Assembly: GCA_020072565.1 (NCBI GenBank)
Contig: JAIQGI010000013.1
Span: forward strand, 62,001 to 126,000
Origin: Terriglobia bacterium
GTDB lineage: Bacteria; Acidobacteriota; UBA6911
Direction of reading: 5' to 3'
Length of the DNA stretch: 64,000 nt
The notes beneath the pieces were generated by a model that saw nothing but the letters and a program-made list of their open reading frames with translations, had not been told where the DNA came from and made no database searches. This document shows positions 1-9,352 of this stretch, piece after piece. Numbering within the stretch: position 1 is the stretch's first letter; each line of letters opens with the position of its first letter. Made by a program: the position numbers and the translations under genes.

Positions 1-124
1 AGCCGTGATAGTCGTTGAACGAAATTGGAACCTGCTGTGCCGGTGATACCGGCGCAACCCCGAGCAGGAGACTGATCCCCAGGATGAATCCAATTCCGCC
101 CCACCTGCCTGGTAGTGGCTTCAT
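1..124 (-). CDS. Secreted protein N-terminus, probable M14-type metallocarboxypeptidase (partial)
   Basis: Only the first 41 codons are in the window; the gene runs off the left edge. The start ATG lies at 122-124, preceded by a GGAGGAAC ribosome-binding site at 130-137. The peptide opens with a basic, then hydrophobic stretch ending ...VSPAQ, a classic Sec signal peptide, followed by QVPISFNDYHG. From memory of the family, a mature N-terminus of the SFNDYHGY type is common in secreted M14 zinc carboxypeptidases of Acidobacteria. No catalytic residues are visible, so the family call is an inference; that the protein is secreted is well supported. Confidence 0.5.
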   Translation of the reverse strand, partial: MKPLPGRWGGIGFILGISLLLGVAPVSPAQQVPISFNDYHG

Positions 125-429
125 CGATGTGTTCCTCCCAGCGAGTTAGAATGAAGTGCCGTTATGCGTGTGAATCCTGTCTGGCAGGGCCTAGTGTGCG
201 ATAGCCGGGGACCAAATCTCTAGCAAATTCTTCAGGAGCGCGGCACGGTCCGTGGAGTGCGGCAGCCAGCCGCTGCCTTGGCGCTGAGCGATCTGGGTTT
301 GAAATGGACAAGGCCCAAGCCGGCTTGCGTGCTTTGGGGACCAGGTCACCAACACGGAGGTTTGACATAGGCAAAGCCTCGGTTCATCCCGTACAATGAC
401 CGTCGTCATTGCATTTCGAGGAAAGCGCT
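125..429. other. Divergent spacer between the M14-like gene and manC
   Basis: About 300 bases separate two divergent starts. Short open frames exist on the minus strand but have no ribosome-binding site or recognisable product. The stretch holds two near-identical words (GGGGACCAAATC near 209 and GGGGACCAGGTC near 336) of unknown role. No convincing promoter could be picked by eye. Confidence 0.5.
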
Positions 430-1488
430 ATGTCCAGTGTCTATGCCGTCATCATGGCCGGAGGCCGGGGAGAACGCTTCTGGCCGCTGAGCACCGAATG
501 CATCCCCAAGCCGTTTATGCCGCTTCTCGGCCCTAAAACTCTCATTCAACAGACTGTCGATCGCCTCCTCCCGTTGCTGCCGCCGGAGAGGATGCTTATT
601 TCGATCGGCGAGGCACACAGAGGGATTGCCGGCGAGCAACTGCCGCAGATCCCGCCGGAGAACTTCATCGTCGAACCTGTCGGCCGCGACACGGCGCCGT
701 GCCTCGGTTATTGCGCGCTTCACATCGAACGGCACGAGCCGGACGGCACCATGATCGCCATACCTGCGGATCACTATATCGCCGATGCCGCAGCCTACCG
801 CCGCACCTTGCAAAAGGGGATCGACGCTCTCCCCGGAGCCACCGGCGTGGTTTTCGGCATCCGCCCCGGAAGGCCGGAGACTGGGTACGGCTATATCCAA
901 ACGCAGATATCCGAGTCCGGCAACGAGGCCCTGCCGGTCATCCGCTTCGTGGAAAAGCCGGATGCGACGCGCGCCCGTGGGTATGTGGCGGCAGGTAATT
1001 ACTATTGGAATAGCGGCATTTTTCTCTGGCGCAACCGCACCCTGCTCGACCTTTTACGGCAGCACATGCCGGAGTTGTATCGGGGCCTGGAGGCTCTTCG
1101 CCCGTTTATCGGACGCGAAGAGGGCCGTGCGGAGGCGCGTCAAACCTTCGCTGAACTGCCGCGCATCTCGATCGACTTCGGCGTGATGGAAAAAGCTTCG
1201 GGGCTGCGCCTGGTACCGGCCGAGTTCGTTTGGGATGACATCGGCAACTGGGGCGCCCTGGAACGGGCGCTGCCACACGACGCCGCCGGCAACGTCGCCA
1301 TCGGTCCGAATCTTGCCCTTGAGGCCGGAGACTGCGTTTCGTACTCGGATGCGGGTACCGTTGCGACCTTCGGCGTATCCAACCTGATCGTTGTCCAAGC
1401 TCAGGGCAAGGTCCTTGTCTGTCCCAAAGATCGAGCAGCAGATCTGAAGCGCCTGATCGCCGCACTCGGCAATGAGGGTCAGTCATAA
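430..1488 (+). CDS. manC: Mannose-1-phosphate guanylyltransferase (ManC-type nucleotidyltransferase)
   Basis: A cytoplasmic enzyme of about 352 residues that makes GDP-mannose from mannose-1-phosphate and GTP for glycan and exopolysaccharide synthesis. The N-terminus has the nucleotidyltransferase signature IMAGGRGERFWPLS, followed by KPFMPLLG (sugar-phosphate/NTP binding) and later FVEKPD. The C-terminus carries the WDDIGNWG stretch typical of this family. It ends without the cupin isomerase domain of the bifunctional ManC/AlgA proteins. I chose ATG 430 over 409 because a GAGGAAAG ribosome-binding site sits just before it and the protein then begins directly at the Rossmann strand. It stands alone upstream of bshC. 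Confidence 0.88.
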   Translation: MSSVYAVIMAGGRGERFWPLSTECIPKPFMPLLGPKTLIQQTVDRLLPLLPPERMLISIGEAHRGIAGEQLPQIPPENFIVEPVGRDTAPCLGYCALHIERHEPDGTMIAIPADHYIADAAAYRRTLQKGIDALPGATGVVFGIRPGRPETGYGYIQTQISESGNEALPVIRFVEKPDATRARGYVAAGNYYWNSGIFLWRNRTLLDLLRQHMPELYRGLEALRPFIGREEGRAEARQTFAELPRISIDFGVMEKASGLRLVPAEFVWDDIGNWGALERALPHDAAGNVAIGPNLALEAGDCVSYSDAGTVATFGVSNLIVVQAQGKVLVCPKDRAADLKRLIAALGNEGQS

Positions 1489-1523
1489 GTGATGAGAAAT
1501 AAGACTCTTTACTCATGACTTAT
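1485..1523. terminator. Imperfect inverted repeat between manC and bshC
   Basis: ATAAGTGATGAG (1485-1496) pairs with CTCATGACTTAT (1512-1523) at 11 of 12 positions around a 15-base loop, right at the manC stop. The arms are built from shuffled ATGAGT/AAGTCAT words that continue to about 1533. It could end manC transcription; there is no clear U-tract. Confidence 0.45.
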
Positions 1524-1576
1524 CACTCATCAGTGAGCTCTTGCTTTAAGGGGTGGAGTCTTGGGAAGCTGATATC

Positions 1577-3220
1577 ATGGATCGTTCCCCATTCGCGAAG
1601 AGCCTGCCATTCCGAAAGATTCCGCGCCAGCCCGCGGCATTTCTGAAGTACCTGGAGGCATCGCCGGATGTTCTGGCCTTTTATCGGCAGCCTCCAACCC
1701 CTGCAGCCCTGACCGAAACAGCGCGTGAGGCGCGTCAAAGCGAGTTTCCCAGGCGCGAGATGGCTGAGATCCTCAGGAGCCAGAATGAGGCCTTCGGCAG
1801 CGATGACACGGTCCGGCATTCGATCGCGGAGCTGGAAAGCACAGACTGCGTCGCCGTCTTGACGGGCCAGCAGGTGGGCCTTTTTACGGGTCCCATTCTT
1901 ACAGTCTACAAGGCGCTCACCGCTCTCCGCCTGAGCGCGGAGCTGCGCCACAAGGGGTTCAACTCCGTCGCCGTCTTCTGGATGGCATCCGATGATCACG
2001 ACCTGGCCGAGACCACACGCCTCACTATCCAGGATTCTGATCACCATACTCGCACGCTCGATTCCAGGGAACTGCTCTTCAGCACCACTGAATTGCCTCC
2101 TCATCCGGTCGGAGCCATCCGGCTCCCTGAAACCGTCAGGCAGGTGGTGGACGCGTATTCAGCTTCCTTCTCCGGCGACTGGAGCAGTGAGATCAGGGCC
2201 CAGTTGGCGTCGTCTTGCCGGCCGGGGGACACTTTTGCCGAGGCTTTTGGCCGGCTCATGGCCCAGCTCTTCCGGGGGAGGGGCTTGATTCTATTCGACT
2301 CCCGAGACCCGGGCGCCAAGAGGCTCGCGGCACCGATGATTAGGAAGGCCCTGGTGGAAGCCCGGAAACTGCGCACGGAGCTTATGGAACGGAGCCGCGC
2401 GCTGAAAGGTGCCGGCCTTGAGCCGCAGGTCGCTGTGCTCCCGCGCTCAACGCTCGTGTTCCTCCAGGATGAAGGCGGGCGCAGGCTCCTGGTCACAGGG
2501 GACGACGGCTTCGTGCTCAAAGACGCCGGCAGGCGTTTCACGATCGAAGAATTGTTGCTGCTCACAGAAGACGAGCCTGATCGCTTCAGCCCGAATGTGC
2601 TCCTGCGACCGGTGGTGCAGGATCGCCTCTTCCCGACTGTGGCTTACGTCGGCGGCCCTGCCGAGGTCTCCTATTTCGCACAGGTCGAGCCTCTCTACCG
2701 GTTCTACGGCCGGCCGATGCCGCTTATTTGGCCGCGGAGCAGCTTTACAGTCCTCAGTGCGCAGATCTGCACGGCCATGGAACGTCACGCCATGCGCCTG
2801 GAGGACTGTTTTCAAGGAGAAGCCCGGGTAATTCGGCAGATTCTGGAAGCGCAACCCGCGCACTTTGAAGTCCTGCTGGCTGAGCTGCGCCGAGACGCGG
2901 ATCGGGGCATCGCGGAGGTAAAGCCGGCCATGGCAGCTGTAGACGCGTCGCTCGCATCGGCAGCCGACACCGTACGACGCAAACTCCTTCATCGCATAGC
3001 GTCCCTGCAGTCGAAGTTTCACAATTTCGAAATGCGACGGAACAGCGCCCTCCGTGCTGAGGTTTCACGCCTGCTGAACAGTTGCTATCCGCACGGGAAC
3101 CTGCAAGAGCGCGAGCTCGGGGTGTATCCCCTGCTGGCCCGCTACGGCCCGTCGCTGCTCGACGCAATCTACGAATCGGTCGACCTCGAAACCTTCGCGC
3201 ACCAGATTCTGTGTATCTAA
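1577..3220 (+). CDS. bshC: Bacillithiol biosynthesis cysteine-adding enzyme BshC
   Basis: A 547-residue protein, the normal size for BshC, which joins cysteine to GlcN-malate in the last step of bacillithiol synthesis. The family hallmark LTGQQVGLFTGP lies near residue 95, followed by VFWMASDDHDLAE near 135, both typical of the Rossmann-like core. The C-terminal half is helical, matching the family's coiled-coil segment. The frame opens at GTG 1553, but ATG 1577 is preferred because GGAAG precedes it and the product then starts close to known BshC N-termini. No bshA or bshB is present here, so the rest of the pathway must lie elsewhere. The gene converges on the MFS gene at 3297. Confidence 0.9.
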   Translation: MDRSPFAKSLPFRKIPRQPAAFLKYLEASPDVLAFYRQPPTPAALTETAREARQSEFPRREMAEILRSQNEAFGSDDTVRHSIAELESTDCVAVLTGQQVGLFTGPILTVYKALTALRLSAELRHKGFNSVAVFWMASDDHDLAETTRLTIQDSDHHTRTLDSRELLFSTTELPPHPVGAIRLPETVRQVVDAYSASFSGDWSSEIRAQLASSCRPGDTFAEAFGRLMAQLFRGRGLILFDSRDPGAKRLAAPMIRKALVEARKLRTELMERSRALKGAGLEPQVAVLPRSTLVFLQDEGGRRLLVTGDDGFVLKDAGRRFTIEELLLLTEDEPDRFSPNVLLRPVVQDRLFPTVAYVGGPAEVSYFAQVEPLYRFYGRPMPLIWPRSSFTVLSAQICTAMERHAMRLEDCFQGEARVIRQILEAQPAHFEVLLAELRRDADRGIAEVKPAMAAVDASLASAADTVRRKLLHRIASLQSKFHNFEMRRNSALRAEVSRLLNSCYPHGNLQERELGVYPLLARYGPSLLDAIYESVDLETFAHQILCI

Positions 3221-3296
3221 GACATCTCCACGCAGAGGGCGCTGAGGCAAGATGTGAATTTCTCCGCGTCACCTGCGTGCAGAGGTTTGGATACGA

Positions 3297-4565
3297 TTAT
3301 TGCATGAGGTGATCGTCGATCCGCAGGGCGGGGCGTCTCAGCGAGAAGATTGCGGCGGCGATCATGGAAGCGGAACCGCAGAAGAAAACTGCAACCGGGG
3401 CGCCGAGATGCTGGGCCATGAATCCTGCAATCAGGCTGCCGAAGGGCGCCAAGCCCAGGAACATCATGCTGTAGATTCCCATGACGCGGCCACGCATCGT
3501 GTTGCTGACAGTGGACTGGATCAGCGTATTGGTCGAGGCCAGTTGCGTCATGATGAAAAAGCCCGCCGGCACCAGCAGGAGCAAGGAGAGCCAGAGGATT
3601 CGGGACAACGAAAACAGGATCAGGCTCGCGCCGAATCCTGCACAGGCTCGGCCTACGACACGGTCCAGGCCCAGCACCCGTTGGCGCCTTGCCAGCCAGA
3701 GCGCTCCGATCAGAGCACCGACTCCGGCACTGGTCAACAGTTCCCCCAAGCCGCCGGCTCCGCTATGCAGCACCTTGTCCGCAAAGATGGGCATCAGCAC
3801 CGTATAAGACATGCCGAGCAGGCTCACGATGCCGAGCAGCAGGAGGAGGGTGCGGATTGCCGTATTGCCGCGCACATAGACGAAGCCTTCCCTGAACTGC
3901 TCGAGTTTCGGGGCATGGTCTCGCCGGACCGCCAGCTGATCGATCCTCATCATCAACAGGCCCGCGATCACCGCGATGAAGCTTAGCCCGTTGAGCAGAA
4001 AGCACATTCCTTCGCCCAGCGCACCGACCAGGATCCCTGCAACCGCCGGCCCGATGCTGCGGGCGGCGTTGAACGTGGAGGAATTGAGGGCAATCGCGTT
4101 CATCAGGTCATCACTGCCGACCATCTCGACGATGAAGGACTGCCGTGCAGGAATATCAAAGGCATTGCATATTCCCAGAAACAAGGCCAGGACGAAAATC
4201 TCCCAGACCTTGATCGTGTGGGTCAGGGTCAGTGCGGCCATGACCAGCGCCTGGATCATCATCAGCGTCTGGGTGACGATGACGATCCGCTGGCGGCTGT
4301 GGCGGTCGGCAAATATGCCGGCCACAGGTCCCAGGAACAGAACCGGGATTTGAGAGGCAAAGCCGACTTCTCCCAACAGCGCTGCCGAATGGGTCAAACG
4401 ATAGACCAACCAGCTTTGCGCCAGCATCTGCATCCAGGTCCCAACCAAAGAGATGAGCTGGCCGCCGAAGAACAACTGGAAATTGCGGTGTCGCAACGCA
4501 CGAAACATGCTTCCACGGCGAGGTCCGGGCTTCTGGCTGAGAGGTGCGGCAGGAAGTGTGCTCAC
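3297..4565 (-). CDS. MFS exporter of the EntS/MFS_3 type
   Basis: A 422-residue inner-membrane permease with about twelve hydrophobic segments. The N-terminus (FRALRHRNFQLFFGGQLIS, then GTWMQMLAQSWLVYRLT) and the loop GIFADRHSRQR match the MFS_3 group that includes enterobactin exporter EntS and drug efflux proteins. NTLIQSTVSNTMRGRVMGIY near the second half is also characteristic. The substrate cannot be read from sequence. The start at GTG 4565 lacks a good ribosome-binding site; an ATG at 4508 preceded by GGAAG is an alternative, giving a protein that starts MFRALRH. It is separated from the tripartite efflux operon by about 100 bases and may be independently expressed. Confidence 0.85.
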   Translation of the reverse strand: MSTLPAAPLSQKPGPRRGSMFRALRHRNFQLFFGGQLISLVGTWMQMLAQSWLVYRLTHSAALLGEVGFASQIPVLFLGPVAGIFADRHSRQRIVIVTQTLMMIQALVMAALTLTHTIKVWEIFVLALFLGICNAFDIPARQSFIVEMVGSDDLMNAIALNSSTFNAARSIGPAVAGILVGALGEGMCFLLNGLSFIAVIAGLLMMRIDQLAVRRDHAPKLEQFREGFVYVRGNTAIRTLLLLLGIVSLLGMSYTVLMPIFADKVLHSGAGGLGELLTSAGVGALIGALWLARRQRVLGLDRVVGRACAGFGASLILFSLSRILWLSLLLLVPAGFFIMTQLASTNTLIQSTVSNTMRGRVMGIYSMMFLGLAPFGSLIAGFMAQHLGAPVAVFFCGSASMIAAAIFSLRRPALRIDDHLMQ

Positions 4566-4669
4566 GAAGATCGGCGCTCAGGTCTGATATCAGATCCAAA
4601 TCCAACGTGCAATTCCTTATCGTAGCACAGCGGAAATCGCTATCGGGTTCAAATCCGTGAGCTCGGGGA

Positions 4670-6241
4670 TTAGTGCGCCTCGGCATCGCCTGATTCCTCG
4701 CGCTGCTTCGGACTCTTCATAATAAGCACAAGCGGCAGCATCAACAGAAAGACGAGCCCCAGAAAGCGGAAGACATAAATGAAGGAGAGCATGGCGGCCT
4801 GCCGCTGTACCATGCCGAAGAGGGCGGCATTGGCTCGGATCTTCGCGGCCGCCGGATCGATGCCGCGCATGATGAACGCCGAGCGCAGGCGCGCGCGGAA
4901 CGACTCTGTCAGCGGACCGCCGGCATTCACGTGCCTCCCGAGAAGGTCGGTGTTTTTCTGAATGCGGCGATCCAATATCGTAGTACCGGTGGCGATGCCG
5001 AAGCTTCCGCCCAGGTTGCGCATGAGGTTGAATATGCTGGTGGCGTTCCCCATCTCCTCTTTGGGAATGGGACTCATCGTCACAGTCGTCAGCGGAACAA
5101 ACAGCAATGCGAGGGAGACCCCTTGAATGAACTGCGGCCAAAAGAAGCTCCAGTATCCCGCGCTCAGATTGACCGAGCCCAGCCAGAAAAGCGTGGCCGC
5201 GCCCGCGGCCAGTCCCAGCGCCAGCAGCTTGCGCGGCCCCACGCGCCCGACCATGACGCCGACAATCGGGTTCGCGATAAAGGATCCCATGCCGCGCGGC
5301 GCCATGGCGATTCCGGCCTCGAGCGCAGGGTAGCCCATGAGAGTCTGCAGGAGGATCGGGACCAGTATCAGGCTTCCATACAAGACAAAACCGAGCATGG
5401 TCATGAGGAACACACCCGCACTATAGGTCGCGACCTTAAGAACACGCAGCCGGACCACTGGATCCGAAGTGGTGAGCTCGCGTATGACAAAAGCGATCAA
5501 GCCGACGGCTGCGATCAGGGTCAGGTACCTTATTGCTGCAGATCCGAACCAGTCCAGCTCCTGTCCCTTGTCGAGCAGGACCTGCAGCGAGGCGATTCCG
5601 ACGGCGAGGAAACCGATGCCCCAGAAGTCGATGCGTGCCGAGCTTCGCCGGATGTAGGCCGGGTCGAAGATGAACGTCTTCGTCATCAAAAGCGAGAGCA
5701 GACCGACTGGAATGTTGATATAGAAGACCCAGCGCCAGGTGTAGTTATCCGTAAGCCAGCCGCCCACGACCGGGCCCAGAATGGGCGCCACAACGATCCC
5801 CAACGCCCAGAAGCCCATCGCCTTGCCGCGTTCCCGGGGCGGGAAAGTTTCGAGCAGGACAGCCTGCGACAGGGGCTGCAATGCCCCGCCGCTCATTCCC
5901 TGGATGACGCGAAAAAGGATGAGTGAGGCCAGGTTCCAGGCGAGACCGCACATAAATGACGCGGCTGTGAAGCCGGTCACCGCCATCATGAGCAGTCGCT
6001 TGCGCCCGAGATAGTTCGCCAGCCAGCCTGTCAGCGGCAGGATGATCGCATTGGCAACCAGGTAGGAAGTCAGAGTCCAGGTTGCCTCATCGACCGACGC
6101 GGACATGCTGCCGGCAATGTGCGGCAGCGAGACGTTCACGACCGTGGTGTCGAGCACCTCCATGAAGGTCGCAAGCATCACCGAGATGGCGATGATCCAG
6201 GGATTTACCGGCGTGGGCACCTGCGGAATTTCGCTGCGCAT
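4670..6241 (-). CDS. DHA2-family MFS drug transporter, EmrB/QacA type
   Basis: A 523-residue inner-membrane transporter with about fourteen hydrophobic segments. Early motifs such as VMLATFMEVLDTTVVNVSLP and WTLTSYLVANAIILPLTGWL are the DHA2 signature (motif D1 with the acidic Asp in the first helix). The A-motif region reads LGRKRLLM. I start it at ATG 6239-6241; the frame stays open further upstream but that part has no family similarity. It is the last gene of a minus-strand operon after the TolC-like and HlyD-like genes, 89 bases downstream of the latter. Together these form a complete EmrAB-TolC-type tripartite efflux pump, probably for hydrophobic compounds; the actual substrate is unknown. 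Confidence 0.9.
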   Translation of the reverse strand: MRSEIPQVPTPVNPWIIAISVMLATFMEVLDTTVVNVSLPHIAGSMSASVDEATWTLTSYLVANAIILPLTGWLANYLGRKRLLMMAVTGFTAASFMCGLAWNLASLILFRVIQGMSGGALQPLSQAVLLETFPPRERGKAMGFWALGIVVAPILGPVVGGWLTDNYTWRWVFYINIPVGLLSLLMTKTFIFDPAYIRRSSARIDFWGIGFLAVGIASLQVLLDKGQELDWFGSAAIRYLTLIAAVGLIAFVIRELTTSDPVVRLRVLKVATYSAGVFLMTMLGFVLYGSLILVPILLQTLMGYPALEAGIAMAPRGMGSFIANPIVGVMVGRVGPRKLLALGLAAGAATLFWLGSVNLSAGYWSFFWPQFIQGVSLALLFVPLTTVTMSPIPKEEMGNATSIFNLMRNLGGSFGIATGTTILDRRIQKNTDLLGRHVNAGGPLTESFRARLRSAFIMRGIDPAAAKIRANAALFGMVQRQAAMLSFIYVFRFLGLVFLLMLPLVLIMKSPKQREESGDAEAH

Positions 6242-6330
6242 CGTTTTCAAATGCAAATCAACCGCGGATTTCCAGGATTGCCCGCAGGAGAAAACTCCTG
6301 TGGCACCCGTGGCCCGGTTTTTCGGTTCGA

Positions 6331-7602
6331 CTACCTGATTATGATGGTTGGCTCCACGGACAGCCCGATGCGGAGGAGGTGCTCCGGGTCCTGCCCCTTC
6401 TCGAGTGCGATTTTTACCGGTACGCGCTGGACAACCTTGACGAAGTTGCCCGACGCGTTCTCGGGCGGCAGCAGGCTGAAACGTTCGCCGGTCGCCGCCG
6501 CGATACTGTCGACATAGCCATTGTACGTGCGCCCGTAAGCGTCGACACGAATCTGCGCGCGCTGGCCCGGCCGTATGTTTTTCAGCTGCGTCTCCTTGTA
6601 TTGAGCCGTTACCCAGATGTCTTCGAGCGGAACGATGGCCAGCAATCCCTGGCCTTCCTGTACCACCTGTCCGATCTGCACCGTTTTGCCGGTGACCCAT
6701 CCCGTGACAGGAGCCTTGACCGATGTGTATTCGACATGAAGCTGTGCCTCTTCCACGGCCGCCCTGGCCTGCTGCACCCTGGCATCGGCCGAGCTGGCCT
6801 GCGCCTTGCTGATGCGCACTTGTTGCGGTGCGGTGCTGGCCGCTCTGATTGCGGCCTGCGCCTCCGACACGACGCTTTGGGCCTGGTTCAGTCGCGCCGC
6901 CGCAGCTCCGACTGCCTTGTCAGCCTCGTCCACCAGCGCCTCGGCCGAATCGCGCACGGCGCGCGCCGCTGCCGCCGCCGTCGCCGCCGTGTCGTACTGC
7001 TGCTGCGAGATCTCGTCTTTGCCGATCAGTTTCTTGTAGCGCTCCAGATCCTGCTGAGCCCTGGTGTAATTCGCTTGAGCTTCGCGCTGCCGTGCGCGGG
7101 CGGAATCGAGTCGCGCCTGTGCGCTGTCGACGTCCCGCGCCGCTGCCGCGACACCTCCTTCTGCCAGCCGCAGTGCGGCCTCGGTGGTGCTCACCTGGCT
7201 CGCCGTGGCAATCGACTCGACAGGCACTCCCGTGCGCGCAGCTTCCGAGGTTGCGATCGCTGACGCCAGGTTCGCCTCGGCCTGCGCCAACGCCACCCGG
7301 TAATCCCTGGGATCAAGTTGCACCAGGACCGTCCCGGCCTGCACCAGCTGGTTGTCGCTCACGTTGACGGCGACAACCGTGCCGCTGACGCGCGCGGCGA
7401 CCGGGCTGATATTGCCGTCGATCAGCGCGTCGTCTGTGCTTTCGCGCAAGGCATAGTAGTGCCAGAGCAACCAGGAGCCGGCTGCAACGACAACCAGAAC
7501 GGCGAGCAGCATTGAGCGGTTAATGCGATTCAGGGACAGATGGCCCTGCACCCGATTCCGCGCCGCCGGCGTTTGGGGCGCGACAGGGAGCGGCTGTTTC
7601 AT
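6331..7602 (-). CDS. HlyD-family periplasmic adaptor, EmrA type
   Basis: A 423-residue membrane-fusion protein that bridges the inner-membrane pump and the outer-membrane channel. It has one N-terminal transmembrane helix (MLLAVLVVVAAGSWLLWHY), then the split lipoyl domain (ISPVAARVSGTVVAVNVSD and, after the hairpin, VKAPVTGWV). A long Ala/Gln-rich coiled-coil hairpin of about 180 residues lies between them. I chose ATG 7602, preceded by GGGAAGA at good spacing. An alternative GTG at 7645-7647 overlaps the stop of the upstream TolC-like gene as GTGA, so translational coupling is possible. It is the middle gene of the efflux operon. Confidence 0.9.
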   Translation of the reverse strand: MKQPLPVAPQTPAARNRVQGHLSLNRINRSMLLAVLVVVAAGSWLLWHYYALRESTDDALIDGNISPVAARVSGTVVAVNVSDNQLVQAGTVLVQLDPRDYRVALAQAEANLASAIATSEAARTGVPVESIATASQVSTTEAALRLAEGGVAAAARDVDSAQARLDSARARQREAQANYTRAQQDLERYKKLIGKDEISQQQYDTAATAAAAARAVRDSAEALVDEADKAVGAAAARLNQAQSVVSEAQAAIRAASTAPQQVRISKAQASSADARVQQARAAVEEAQLHVEYTSVKAPVTGWVTGKTVQIGQVVQEGQGLLAIVPLEDIWVTAQYKETQLKNIRPGQRAQIRVDAYGRTYNGYVDSIAAATGERFSLLPPENASGNFVKVVQRVPVKIALEKGQDPEHLLRIGLSVEPTIIIR

Positions 7603-7643
7603 TTCAAGGTCTTCCCTGGAGCTGTTCTCCACTTGTCTTTCCC

Positions 7644-9083
7644 TCACTTGCCTCGCAAGAGCTTCTCATATCCGCTCTCGGCCATGCCCATCGCCTCGGC
7701 CAGAGTGGCTTTGGCAATGTTATGTGCATAGAGACTGGAGATATAGTCCTCCGTGGCCGTCGCGAGAGCGTCCTGCGCCTGAACCACCTCTATGTTGCTC
7801 ACCACGCCGGCAGCGAATCGATCCTGCGCCTGAGTTACCTGCTCGGTGGCGAGGTCGAGGCTGCTCTGGGCCACCAGAACCCGATCCTCGGACGACTTCA
7901 AATCAAGAAGCACCGTCCGTATCTCATAGTAAATGCGCGCGCGCAAACTCTCAAGGTCCGCCTTCTGCTGTTCGAGTTGGGCATCGGAAGCCAGAATCTT
8001 CGACTCGGTTTCCCTCCCTTGAAAAATAGGGATGCGCAGACTCATCGCCACGAGAAAACTACCGTGCGAGTTGAAGGGACGCTGCCCGATATCGCCATAA
8101 TTGGCATTCAGATCCATACTCGGCGCTCTCTGACGGACTGCTGCCTCACGCGAGCGTTCCGCCTCCTTTACCTGTGCCATCGCGCTTTGGTAGTCGCCCC
8201 GATAGCGATAGGCATCCTGCAAAGCGTCCTCGATGGCAATGGGGGCGAACGGCGTGTACGGGATCTGATCCGTAAGTTGAAACTCCTGCCCCAGCGGCAA
8301 GCCGATGGCCTGCGCCAGATTGAGCTTCTGCTTGGCAAAGTCGTTCTGGGCCACAATAAGACGCTGTTGCTGCGCCTGCATCTGGACCTGCGCCCGCAGC
8401 ACTTCGATCCCGGGGACCAGCCCCGCGCTGCGCCGGCTCAGTGCAAGTTCGTAAAGCACCTGCGCCGTCTTGAGCTGGGCCTGATTGGCTTCGACGCGGC
8501 TGCCGCCGGCCACCGCCTGCATGTACAGCTGAAGACAGGCGAGAGCCACCAGATCACGGGTATTCTTATATGCGTGCTGGGTCGCTCTCACATTCTCCGT
8601 CCTTGCCTGGAGCTCACTGACCTTGCTCAAATCCAACAGCGATTGGGATACGTAAGCCCTGATGTCGAACACCCCGAAGGGTCCGACCATCTGCGGGATC
8701 CCCGGGAAGCCGGAGAACCCGACACTGGCAAGATTCACCTGCTCGACGGTCTCAGAAGTCTGAACCGTCACGTGGGGAAGCAAATCGCTGAGCGTGCGCA
8801 GTCGCGAACTCTGAGCGGCCCGGATACTCTGTTGGCCGAGGATGATGCCGAGGTTGTACCTCAGTCCTCGATCGACAACATCCTTGAGAGACAGAGACAG
8901 GACCTTCGCTGTGGCTGTGCCGGAGGGAACGCCTGCCAGCAGCTGGCTTTGCGGCCCGTCCGGTGAGGCAGCACCGGACATCATGCTTTGCCCCTGGGGC
9001 GCGGGACCCGTATATTGGGCCCAGGCACTGCTCAATGCACATAGGATAACTGCAACAGTTGAAACGGTAGCGGTCGGTTTCAT
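7644..9083 (-). CDS. TolC-family outer-membrane efflux channel
   Basis: A 479-residue precursor with a signal peptide (ending near AQYTGPAP) and two repeated helical halves typical of the outer membrane efflux protein family. Examples are the LSLKDVVDRGLRYNLGI start of the first half and the C-terminal RARIYYEIRTVLLDLKSSEDR stretch. QTSETVEQVNLAS and the LQARTENVRATQHAYKNT segment fit beta-strand and coiled-coil alternation. ATG 9083 is chosen because GGAAAGGA precedes it; the frame also opens at a GTG 21 bases upstream. First gene of the efflux operon; the stop overlaps a possible start of the adaptor gene. Confidence 0.88.
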   Translation of the reverse strand: MKPTATVSTVAVILCALSSAWAQYTGPAPQGQSMMSGAASPDGPQSQLLAGVPSGTATAKVLSLSLKDVVDRGLRYNLGIILGQQSIRAAQSSRLRTLSDLLPHVTVQTSETVEQVNLASVGFSGFPGIPQMVGPFGVFDIRAYVSQSLLDLSKVSELQARTENVRATQHAYKNTRDLVALACLQLYMQAVAGGSRVEANQAQLKTAQVLYELALSRRSAGLVPGIEVLRAQVQMQAQQQRLIVAQNDFAKQKLNLAQAIGLPLGQEFQLTDQIPYTPFAPIAIEDALQDAYRYRGDYQSAMAQVKEAERSREAAVRQRAPSMDLNANYGDIGQRPFNSHGSFLVAMSLRIPIFQGRETESKILASDAQLEQQKADLESLRARIYYEIRTVLLDLKSSEDRVLVAQSSLDLATEQVTQAQDRFAAGVVSNIEVVQAQDALATATEDYISSLYAHNIAKATLAEAMGMAESGYEKLLRGK

Positions 9084-9151
9084 CAGGGTGAGATTCCTTT
9101 CCACATCAGATCAGGCCTCGAGCTGATCGGGATATGCACCTTTCCGAGGCG

Positions 9152-9173
9152 GGCGCGGCATTCCTTCCGCGCC
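9152..9173 (-). promoter_or_regulatory. Perfect 7-bp inverted repeat upstream of the efflux operon
   Basis: GGCGCGG (9152-9158) and CCGCGCC (9167-9173) form a perfect dyad with an 8-base spacer, about 70 bases upstream of the TolC-like start. Its position suits an operator for a dimeric repressor. No regulator gene is adjacent, so the role is inferred. Confidence 0.35.
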
Positions 9174-9185
9174 TATGAAAACCTT

Positions 9186-9309
9186 ACCGCAGAGGGCGCA
9201 GAGAACGCAGAGAAAAAAGAGGTGGTAACCAGGAAGGAATCACCCTTCCCATGATCTTTGTCTTTGCCTCTGGGATCTATTTCTTTGCGCCCTCTGCTCC
9301 CTCTGCGGT
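9186..9309. repeat. Long-spaced inverted repeat of the CGCAGAGGG word family
   Basis: ACCGCAGAGGGCGCAGAG... (9186-9208) is matched on the opposite strand at 9287-9309 with about 20 of 23 positions identical. The two arms flank some 78 bases. The same GCAGAGG word recurs at about 3230 and 34615. It lies in the spacer between the divergent efflux operon and the aldehyde dehydrogenase gene. Confidence 0.5.
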
Positions 9310-9352
9310 TATATTGGAGGAGAATACCGTACTCTGAAAGGAGGGCGAAGTC

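Noticed and set aside
6242-6700. N-terminal extension of the EmrB-like gene
   Set aside because: It overlaps the adaptor gene in another frame and has no family similarity.
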